From: Aplysia californica
Lineage: Eukaryota; Mollusca; Gastropoda; Aplysiida; Aplysiidae
DNA length: 64,000 nucleotides
Direction: 5' to 3'
Assembly: GCF_000002075.1 (NCBI RefSeq)
Contig: NW_004797283.1
Coordinates: 1,294,626-1,358,625, forward strand
The translations under genes were made by a program, and so were the position numbers. Positions 46,179 to 64,000 of the stretch are shown piece by piece; positions within the stretch are counted from its first letter, which is position 1, and every line of letters begins with the position of its first letter. The notes below the pieces were generated by a model, which made no database searches, had not been told where the DNA came from, and saw only the letters and a program-made list of their open reading frames with translations.

Positions 46179-47355
46179 GGGGGGGGGGGGGGGGTGATTT
46201 TGGGCTGATTGCAGTTTTGTTTTTGTTTTGTTTGGGGTTGGGGGGTATTTTTAGGGGGGGGGGTTGATTTGTTTGGGTTTTTGTTGGGGTTTTTTCGTCC
46301 ACGTATCTCATATCTTCCAAATCGGAAAGTCACAATCTAGATCAGACGACAGCATAATATATCGAGCAGGCACGAATTATACGATATCTAATGGACACGT
46401 GCCAGACATGCCACCCGTGCACGGAATGGCACTAATCAAGTTAAATGAATTGTCACTTTCACTGGAGGCTTCGTCACAATTTAAAATAACAATGTATCTG
46501 CACCAGTGGGAAGTACACTACTCTTTCTACTTACTCTCACCTGCACTTCTCCCATCTGAAAACGGTAGTCTTTCGAGTTCAAGTTCGCTTTGACATTGTC
46601 CTAATTGTTATTGGCATTTTGTATCTCTGTAAAATAACATCGTATAGGCATATTAAAAACACAATTGTATGAAGTCTCCATGCAACTTAAAAAGCATTAC
46701 ATTTCTATAATCTTATAAATTTTCATTTAAACAGCCGAGGACAAGGGATGGCAGCTTTTTGTCAGAATAATCATGATGCATGTCATCAACAGCAATAGTT
46801 TTTTAAAAATGTCCTTGCATATATATATAAGCTCCGGAGGCCAAAACAATTTTTTTTTAAGTAAATAAGAGCGCCCAAAATTAGAACCACGACACTGCCA
46901 CTCGTTAGATTTTTCTATCAAAAACTAATAATAATAAAATATTCAGTTCATCCATTAACGTTTGATGATGACCGATTCATCTGCAATCGGAAAATACATA
47001 TAGGGGAGGGTGGGGAGCTTGGCCACCCAATTTTAGAAACCTGGAAGCCTTTCCTAGCACTTTTAAACTAACAGCAACAGCAAAGTGAAATTTGGTGTAG
47101 ACATAACTTAACCATGTAACATAAAAGTGTTAGCTTTGTTTTGCATCGGTGTGAATCAGAAGAGGACTGTTGCAATCTGTATACTCTTAACATTTTTTGG
47201 GAGACTTGGCCTCGTGCGTGGAGACTTTTGACCAAATCAATGGGGAGACATGGCCATACATTGGGAGACTTGGTCACCTACTGAAAATCTATACAAAACA
47301 TCAAGAAAACACCAATATTAGAATTATACATTAATATCAGGTTTATTGGATTAAA

Positions 47356-48147
47356 CTACTCAGACGTCATCCTCCCATTGTCACTCTCAAGCCTTAAACT
47401 ACCCTCGGGGGCATTGTTCATCATATGAGGCTGGCACCGCTTCCGTGGAAATACAAATACCGGTGGGAGGGCGACTCTAGTCCCAGAGACAATAGGACAC
47501 ATAGTGACGAGCTCACCACGCTCTGTGCTCGTCATCTGTCCAACTTGTTTTACCCCTTTTGCGGTGATAACTTTTGGCATCCCCTGGACAGTGGTGAATC
47601 CCGTTTCGTCGAGATTATAGATTTGTCTTCCGTCAGGTTTCAAGGTGATGAATCTTTCTTGAAGAACATTTTTAAAAAACGATTGACATGTCTGTTGAGC
47701 GCTGTGGCTTGTGCAAGAGATGTGGCTGCAGAGGTGCGATTTGATAGGTTTGGGTGCCGTTCTCATAAAACCCAATAGCTACTCCTTGCCTGCAGATTTT
47801 TAGTCATCCCACCTGCTCGGATGCTTAATGTTGTTCATCAAGGCAGTTTGATATAATATAATATGTGAGTTGTTTGCTGCCTTTGTTGTCAAGCCATTAG
47901 AACACACCAGAACACTGTTGCATGTACTCTTTTAGGGCCGTTTCCTGTTCAGCTGCGAAGACCTGTGACTTACAAAAGTTTGTATCAGAATTTTCATCCT
48001 CTTGCGTCCCTATGTTGTGCGAGCAACTCCAGTTTCTTTCGAAACAAGAAAGGCAGGTTCTCCACAGAGGACTCTCTTCACCACCCTGACAAGGAAGTCA
48101 GACGGGAATGGGCCGTTCTCTGTCTTCCTTTTGTACTGACGTGGCAT
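47356..48147 (-). pseudogene. pogo/Tigger (jerky-like) transposase remnant
   Basis: The - strand starts MPRQYKRKTENGPFPSDFLV at 48147, the usual N-terminus of this family, then reads KSQVFAAEQETALKEYMQQC in a changed frame. From 47775 a longer frame gives GFMRTAPKPIKS, IYNLDETGFTTVQGMPKVIT, GVKQVGQMTSTERGELVTMC and LPPVFVFPRKR. The Asp in NLDETG is the first catalytic residue of DDE_1; the later two are lost. Internal stops and frame changes show it is inactive. Confidence 0.88.
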
Positions 48148-48709
48148 TATGTTTCTAGGGAGACAACAAAAATTGGACAGTTTAACCCTCTTAGCACCGA
48201 AAATAGGTCAGCTCATCAGCATAGTAGAACCAAAATAGTACACAACTGATGGCTTCCCAGAACCGAATTATATCAGTGTTTTTCCGAGGTAAAGGGGGAA
48301 TGTAGCAAAGAAACTACTACGGTATTTCTTTTAATCCAAGCAACACAATTCGATGAATTTTTGAATTTGAAGAGAATGCATGCTGAATGTAATGATGTAT
48401 TTGTTATTTCCCTTTGTGGTTTTAATCCTTAGTGGTGTGTCAGGCCGGTAAAAGCCGAACGGCAACATGACGGGAAGGCCGGTTTCGGCCGGTATGGCTA
48501 AAAAATTATTACAATGTAGTAAAGGTAGATGTAGAGAGTACAAAGCTTAGAAATAAAACATATTTTAGCTGCCAGTTGAGCTGTATATCTGACAACTTCA
48601 CAGAACATTAGGTAGTGCTTTCTTGGACTTCTGTAATTGATTAGCCATTACGATCCTCTCCTTGCAGAGCATCTTTAAAAAGTTGGGGGGAAAAAAAGAA
48701 AAAAAAAAG

Positions 48710-50308
48710 GCGCCTACAAGTTCACTATCTATCACCAGAAAGTCAAAATGAATTCATCCAATGCTGTGCATCAAAATGACAGGCGTGATTTTGAATGAAA
48801 GAGCCGAACGAAGTATTACTTCACTATCGTTGATGCAACACCAGACTCTTCACACGTTGAACAAACTGTCTTTAATATTTGTTTTCCGTTATGTTCACTT
48901 GGACAGTGATACAAATGTCTACAAAGTAGAAGAGAGATTTCTGAAATGTGTAGATTGTAACAAGAAAACAGGAGAAGACATCGCTAAAATTATCCTTGAT
49001 ACACTGAATTAAAAAACAACAACATTCCAATTACAGACCGCCGAGGCCAAGGCTACAACGGTAGCAACATGTGTGGTCTGTATAATGGTGCACAGGTTCA
49101 CATTTTTAGACAGTGATCACTTGCCACAGGCTCTCCCTGTGGCTGTCATAGTTTGAATTTGTGTGTCGTGCATTCTGCAGAAAGCTGTTCAACAGTCATA
49201 ACTTTCTTTGGAGTTGTACAGAAGCTGTATAACACTTTTAGCTTCAGTCCTCAAAGGTGGGAAATTTTGAAGCAAAACATCCCCAGCTCTTTGCACAGTA
49301 TGTCTCAGACACGTAGGTCAGCACGTGTTGACAGTGTCAGGCCTTCTGCGGCTCACATCGGGGGACTGAGGAAAGCTGTTCAAACTGTTCGTCAAATGAA
49401 CCTCCCCCCAGAAACACGTTCAGATTTGATTGGTATTCTTAAGTACTTGGCATCATTTGAATGTGTGATAATGGCACTCGTTTGGCTCAAAATTCTCACA
49501 GCAATCGATCACAGAAAGAGAGTGCCTCAAGCATGAGATGCGACTCTTGACGTTGAGGTGGCAAATATCAATAGTCTAATTAAAGATCTGAAAAGCTTAC
49601 GAGATGAATGGGACGCAATCTTGAGTGAGTCCCAATTAGTAGCAGATGACTATGAGATTGAGCATTCATTTGCCGAAACAACAAAACGACAAAAGAAAAG
49701 GAAGCTTTTTGTAGACGAGACAGAAGATGTAACAGACTGCCAAAATCCCGAGAACAAATTCAAACTTGAAGGGGTTTTTTATGTCCCCGTTGACTGCCTT
49801 CTTGGAAATTTGACAACAAAGTATAATACAGTGACAAAACTCGATTCGTTATTTAGTGTTTTGTTGGAAATATCTCCAAGAGGAAGTCGGCGTTATTCGT
49901 GATCTTGCAAACACATTGCACACGGAATATGAAGTGGATGCATCAGCAGACCTTGCGGAAGAGTTGGAACATTTGAAAGTGATTCAGTCAGCGAACATTG
50001 GAGAAGATGTCCTGCCGCATCTTCAGTTGCCGAACAGACTTCATTCCCTGAAACTGGATGCTTTGTTTCCAAATGTTGTAATCTTGTTGAGAATCTTCAG
50101 CACCTTGCCTGTCACAGTTGCGCAAGCTGAACGTTCCTTCAGTACTCTTTCTCGGGTGAAAAACATTTTGCGGACCTCAATGCGTCAAGACAGACTCACA
50201 AGTCTTAGAATTTTGGCCATAGAGGCCAGTCTAGCTCGAGAATTGGACTACGAACCAATAATTGACAGTTTTGCTAGAGCTAAATCCCGTAAGGCTCCGT
50301 TGTTGTAA
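48710..50308 (+). pseudogene. hAT transposase remnant (ZMYM1/DUF4371-like)
   Basis: Reads in changing frames: QNEFIQCCASKMTGVILNER, VDATPDSSHVEQ (RNase-H-like first Asp region), ERFLKCVDCNKKTGEDIAKI, RGQGYNGSNMCGLYNGAQ, FFGVVQKLYNTFSFSPQRWE, and finally FSTLPVTVAQAERSFSTLSR with VKNILRTSMRQDRLTSLRIL, the hAT dimerisation domain. This order is that of hAT transposases domesticated as ZMYM1-like proteins. A few stops and frame changes break it. A candidate 3' terminus CGGCGGCCCTG ends at 50868; the 5' terminus was not found. Confidence 0.87.
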
Positions 50309-50558
50309 GAAAGAAAAAAAGGTATGCTACATTCCAATCTATTTTAATTTCTGTCATTAGTTTATTCATCTTACCTTCATTTTAAACTACCTGGTAAATC
50401 AGAAAAATTAAAATTTAAAAATTAATTTTAAGTTGACAACACCCAGCACTTGATGGAGGGGGACGAGACAATGGAGGCTGGGGTGTGTGTTTGGGGGGGG
50501 GGGATTAGCTTTTATTCAAACACCTCTTTCGCAAAATGCATTTCCAAGGGTAATGAAG

Positions 50559-50693
<135 letters not shown>

Positions 50694-51584
50694 TATGTTG
50701 GTATGTAACAGATATGCTACAGTAAAGGGATTATATAATATGCCTAGGCCTATGTACATTGTATTTGTTGGGTTAATAAATTGCTGGTAAGGGTGGGTGG
50801 GGCCGGGGGGAGGAGGGGCCCGAAGATGATTGCTGCCCCAGGGCCCGACCAGGCTCTCGGCGGCCCTGGATGTCATCACTCTCAAATAAGAGAATATGAT
50901 ATTAAACCACAGATAAATGACTCATACCTTAAGAGATGAGGGCTAATAATTATTTTTAAATTACCTGAAATCATCCAAAGGCTGTCGGACAAAAGCGATA
51001 ATCAGGCTCAATGGTGAGGAAGTGATGTCTTCTAAACTTCACATCTAGATCTAGATCTAGGGCTGTTCATTATTCGGTTCAAATTTTTTATCGAATATGC
51101 ATGTGCCCAAGTCTCCCCATTGGCCAAGTCTGCCCACCCTCCCCTATTGTATTTCTAAAGCGAGAAAAAAAAAGAAGAAAAAGGTGTTGAGATGACTTGT
51201 GGCTTCTTCTATGGCCACTGAGACCAATTTTAGAAGAGAAAAGTATGCCACATTTTAAGCATTTAAAACATCATTTCCACTTGAGGATGAGCGCAGGATA
51301 TGCGGGCTTATCCAGATCTTTCGTCGGCATTTCAAACTCGTGATGCCTCGTAATAATACGACTCGCTACCCACTGTGACTGCTGCTCTCCAACTGGGTCT
51401 GTCAAGAGAAAGGCTCTCCCATGTCGACAAGTTAATGTAAAAGTACATGTGCTTCAAAGACTTTTCCGTGATGTGTTATTGAAAGTGTAACCTTTTTTTT
51501 TTTTGGGGGGGGGGGGGTATATACACTTCCCTGATGACAACTCAAAATAAGATACTGCACTGTCTTTGGGATTCTGATGTTTGT

Positions 51585-51875
51585 TGTTTTAGTAAGGTTT
51601 TACGGCGCTCGCAAATGCATAAGGTCAAATTAATGAGCGCCAAGGGGTGGATGTCAACAGAGAAGCCCAAACGAGGAATCAGGCTTACTCTGCTCACCTC
51701 TCTAGCCTCAACAGCACAAAGTCTGCTTCGACTATCAAGGCACCCCGGAAATAGCAGTTCACAAGAGAGTGACAACATACAAAAGAAGTAGAGGAAAAGT
51801 GGCGATAATAAGGATGAGGAAAGAAAAAGCAGTAGTTCTCCCTATGCAGTTGCGAGCGCCGTAAAACACTTACAA
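51585..51875 (-). mobile_element. SINE c, with a tail at both ends
   Basis: From the left: TTTTACGGCGCTCGCAAATG (reverse tail), GCGCCAAGGGGTGGATGTCA, CACCTCTCTAGCCTCAACAG, TATCAAGGCACCCCGGAAAT, then AGTAGTTCTCCCT. At 51844 it switches to a forward-oriented tail TGCAGTTGCGAGCGCCGTAA. Confidence 0.78.
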
Positions 51876-51893
51876 CTCTAAACAAAAACTTAA

Positions 51894-52115
51894 CTAAACA
51901 ACCCCCCCCCAAAAAATAAAAAAATAAAAATAAAAATAACATTTTAAAAATCGAAGAATGTTCCCGAGGCAGCTTATGTGGAAATGATTTAACTTTTTGT
52001 CATGACTTTGTAGGCTATCCACTATCCAGGTATCGGCACCACACAACAGGGTTAGGAAGATAACAGCATTGTTCAGCATTTTAGTTCTGTGCGTATGTAT
52101 GTCACAGCAGTCCAA
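51894..52115 (-). pseudogene. LINE reverse-transcriptase C-terminal remnant
   Basis: The - strand encodes MLNNAVIFLTLLCGADTWIV and LNHFHISCLGNILRF, matching the common LINE pattern VYKAVVLPTLLYGAETW...LNxFHxxCLRxIL. Fragment only. Confidence 0.75.
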
Positions 52116-52730
52116 AACCCTTACCTTCAGTCTTCTTCATAGAATGTACTAGCGTTGTTCACCTCGATGTTATTAGGCTTAATAGTTTGTCTGTCAATGT
52201 CTGGCGATGACCGATGAAATTCAGAGGAAAAAAAATCTCGCAAAGACAAGAAGAAGAAACAAGGATTAAGATGTCATGGCCAATGGGACCAATTCTGACA
52301 GAAATGAACATTTTGAGCATTGAAAAGCTTCCTTCCACTTTGTGGATGCGGACTTCACTCTTAGCTTCAACATTTTTCACTCGTGAAACCTCGTATGATT
52401 TTCTGCCCACTATGATTACCGATCTCCAACTCGATGTGTCAAGAGTTAGGCGCCCCTTTATGTCAACGGATCAACATGACGTTCATAAACATATAAAGCT
52501 ATCTCTAACCCTTCTTTAACTAAGCTTTGGTTAAAGCGATTTCTGCATCGATCCGGACATTTGAATATATTATATAGAGTACTACTGCCAAGATATTTGA
52601 AGCTACCAACATTGCTCGGCGTCGTACGTAATGTTTTTTATTTTTTTATTTCAGGAGAGACGGTCTGTGTATCACCCGACAGGCTAGAACAGAACTTCTG
52701 TCTTTGTTGTTGTTTTGAGCCCAAAGTTCT

Positions 52731-52910
<180 letters not shown>

Positions 52911-53029
52911 GTGCATTTGAGAAACGATCAACATAGTCTTGCATACTGGATTCTTTTGGAAGCATTGCCCTTTTCCCTCTCATAAAAGAGCAGAAATAAA
53001 ATAAACAGTAAGACCTTGTTGTAATGTTA

Positions 53030-53212
53030 ACCTCGGAGGTCCCGTGTATTATCGCACACATTAAAATCGATTATATGAGTAGGCTTCGGCTGCTATCCGG
53101 GCAAAATTCAAAATTAATTCCAACGAAACTGAAAATATTTCATGTGTCCCGCGCGCTCATAATATGACCTTAAGTTGCGTGCGCCGTAAAATACTTATCA
53201 AAACAAAAAAAG
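53030..53212 (+). mobile_element. SINE a fragment
   Basis: ATTAAAATCGATTATATGAG, GGGCAAAATTCAAAATTAAT, GTGTCCCGCGCGCTCATA and GTTGCGTGCGCCGTAAAATA follow the 3' half of family a. Confidence 0.7.
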
Positions 53213-53585
53213 CACATGTATACACATAGGTCTTTACCGTGAGACATCCGGCGATATGCACTGATTACAATAATTAAAGAAAAGAGTGAAGAACATTAAT
53301 CTCTTTATTTTGCATTCACAATAATCAGCAGGTCTATTTTCTGGAAAAGGCCCGTGTATATATCTGCTGTAAACAAGTGTGTCATGCTTTTCTGAGAAAT
53401 GGAAAGTAATACGTGAGATACAGACCTTCTTGACAAACTTTTTGATGGGTTCAGATGTCTATGAGAGTTTTGTTAATTACAAATAATGGGCAAACTCTTA
53501 ATGGCACCGGTAAATTCCATACTGATTTAAGTGCATCTTTTGTTTCTCTGGAAAAAAAAACATAATTTCATAAACCCTTTTGTAG

Positions 53586-53757
53586 CGGGTGGTGGCGGTG
53601 CTCTGATATGGTTTGCTCCTTTTTTTCCTCTCAAACATCTATCGTCCTGCCTGATATTTCCTCCTTCTTTTTTTGTTTTTAGTAGGCCGACTCTTGTAAC
53701 ACCTCTAATTTTCGGCACTTATATGTAGCAAGTTCTGTAAAACACTTTCTAAAACCA
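53586..53757 (+). mobile_element. SINE b copy
   Basis: GGGTGGTGGCGGTGCTCTGA head, TCCTTTTTTTCCTCTCAAAC, CTTGTAACACCTCTAATTTT, and a shortened tail AGCAAGTTCTGTAAAACAC. Confidence 0.7.
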
Positions 53758-53759
53758 AA

Positions 53760-54253
53760 CGCTGTCTTAATATGGCATATATCGTTTCCCATACAGATCT
53801 TGATCTAGTTCTGGGGACATCTCGACGACTGCGTTAACGTGTTTCATCAACGGACTGACATTCTCTCAATAAATCTAGATCTACATGTATAGCTAGATCT
53901 ACTCATGTGTTGCTTTCACGTTACCTTAACATTTCTTTTTCAGGTGCACGGGTTCGACTGCACGTAAATGATCACGTAGGCCTTGCAAAGGCTACGCACG
54001 TACGTTGCAACAGTTCAGTTCTGCGTATGTCCAGATCCAGCTGATAACTCTTGTTCGCACATTTTTCACTTGTGTTGAAATTTTAATACTCGGAATTGGT
54101 TGTAACATACAAAAAGTAAAAAAATGCAGGACCTTGAAAATTGTTGCGTGTTTTGTTTGAGAAGTGGTGCAGAACTGGGCTTTGAAAATAATAAAGTAAG
54201 AAAATTTGCTTGAAATAGTAAATACACTCACACGCAAAAGTATTTAAGAATCT

Positions 54254-54349
<96 letters not shown>

Positions 54350-55563
54350 CTCTTCGACCCCCCTCTATTAACCCCCTCTATATTAATTCCTCTCTCTCTC
54401 GCCCCCCCCCCCCCTCTCACACAAACACACATACATAAACACACACGAACGCACGCAAACGCCCAACCTCACCAAATCTCCAAACATCAAAGTTATAACG
54501 AAAACCATTAGACAAAACAACAGCACTGCGGCGTGCTTTCATTGTTGATGATTGCAGGCTGTTGGAGTGTGGACATCGCTTTAAAGTTAATTGATGTACC
54601 AGTTGAAGCTATTGCTTGAACGCAGTATCTGTTGTCCCATATATACAGGTATGGGACCTCATGGTAATTTACACACAATTTCCCTTTGAACCAAAGAGCT
54701 AGGATTAAAATACACTGCCAAGTCCAACACCTATTCATCCTATATTCATTCGAGCTACGTATCCTTTTACATGGTGTTTCAGGCGAGTTTTTATCACTAG
54801 CCTAGCCTATTATAAAAATCCGGTACAAGTTCTATCAGATATATAGACCAGAGACCTGTCATACAATATAAGCGAACAACTGAGGCAGGACAAGCCTGAA
54901 CTTTGCTGTGAAGATCAAGATCATGGGCCATGGCATAGCTAGTTCAAGTGCACAGTATGACGTACTTGTTTTTGAAGCGATGGACAGCCTTTGAAGAGAT
55001 TGACAGTCAGGCATGTATTTCTTTTGCAATTTTATCCGTAAGAAGAGGCTGATACAATATAAAGGGTAAACTATACATGCATAGAGGCCTATTATAATAA
55101 ACTTGTTTATATTACATGTTAACAAATAATTGATGGACTGAAAGCAATTTTCTGGGTGTTTCTCACCTCAAATAATTTGGAGAATTGGCTATGCTAAAAG
55201 AAACCTACATATTCACGAAAACATATATTTGTTGTACAATGAAAATTATGACAGCATTTTCGTTTTCAAGTTACACAGTCCGTTAAAAAAATCAAAATCT
55301 ATTATCTATATGCCTGCCAGATGTGATGACGACGATATTACTGTTTCCGTTCTTCAATCCATTTTGGTATCAATGGACGAACGCATAATGATATAGAGAA
55401 GATCATTGATACCGGCTGTTGCTGACTGACTGAGAAGTCGTGTGTTTGCGTTGTATAATACTGGTTGGTCGTGCCCCTTCAGCCGTACCGAAGCTCGGAA
55501 CTGTTATTCAAGTGTGGCGAACATCTGGACAGTGCAGTTAGTAGAAAAAATTGAAGGGCAACG
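53760..55563. other. Region upstream of FECH
   Basis: No coding sequence recognised apart from the microsatellite. The FECH promoter and 5' UTR must end at 55563, but no TATA box or initiator can be named with confidence. Confidence 0.4.
54257..54348. repeat. (CT)n microsatellite
   Basis: About 90 bases, pure, followed by a C run at about 54402-54413. Confidence 0.95.

Positions 55564-64000
<8,437 letters not shown>

Larger units (their letters stand above)
44100..46999. other. Intergenic stretch
   Basis: A 45-codon frame opens at ATGGCGGCG (44100) but matches nothing known to me. An (AC)n tract lies at 45927-45988, and G-rich runs at 46178-46262 could form quadruplex structures. No gene recognised. 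Confidence 0.45.
51190..52510. repeat. Two diverged related segments
   Basis: 51212-51430 and 52270-52460 share words in order: CTATGGCCACTGAGACCAATTT / TCATGGCCAATGGGACCAATTC (first 18-20 bases), TTTCCACTTGAGGATG / TTCCACTTTGTGGATG, CTCGTGATGCCTCGTA / CTCGTGAAACCTCGTA, and CTCCAACTGGGTCTGTCAAG / CTCCAACTCGATGTGTCAAG. They may be parts of the same LINE family. The SINE c copy lies between them. Confidence 0.5.

Overview
The window is nuclear DNA of an invertebrate animal, most likely a lophotrochozoan and probably a marine mollusc. The evidence is three conserved metazoan genes with GT-AG introns of consistent phase, a CtBP with invertebrate-type signature residues, tRNA-derived SINEs, RTE/CR1-like LINE tails, many TA-flanked DNA transposons and abundant CA/GA/TA microsatellites. 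The species cannot be fixed from sequence alone. There is one assembly gap (1710-2100).

Genes. (1) The 3' part of PUS1 (tRNA pseudouridine synthase) runs on the + strand from before base 1 to its stop at 10650, in six visible exons. (2) A complete CtBP (C-terminal binding protein, a corepressor of the D-2-hydroxyacid dehydrogenase fold) lies on the - strand. Nine coding exons run from 37423 down to 24796, all phases agree, and the predicted protein is 435 residues. Quiet DNA below 24796 may be its 3' UTR, and non-coding 5' exons lie above 37424. (3) The 5' part of ferrochelatase (FECH) is on the + strand: a tiny first exon at 55564-55594, a 7.8 kb intron, and a long second exon from 63358 to the window edge. 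The three genes do not form an operon. They share no pathway beyond PUS1 and FECH being linked to mitochondria (RNA modification and the last step of haem synthesis), while CtBP is a nuclear repressor.

Repeats make up much of the rest. SINE families a, b and c have different bodies but the same 3' tail. SINE family d shares its tail with a LINE 3' end at about 7.1-7.7 kb. A recent tandem duplication at 5015-6421 carries a SINE in one copy and the empty site in the other. DNA transposons include a Tc1-like element (15093-16741), a 4.1 kb pogo/Tigger-like element (47003-51144) with a hAT element inside it, several TA-flanked MITE families with two or three copies each, piggyBac-like TTAA MITEs, and a long-terminal-inverted-repeat element at 42596-43938. 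No retrovirus, LTR element or Polinton was recognised, and no CRISPR array or free-standing tRNA/rRNA gene.

The most unusual item is a small inverted-repeat element present twice (39123-39234 and 56228-56434). Its arms are nearly identical, but its core is a telomere-like CCCTAA/CCCTAC array of very different length in the two copies. A third, solitary arm sits inside another palindromic element at 55898-56172.
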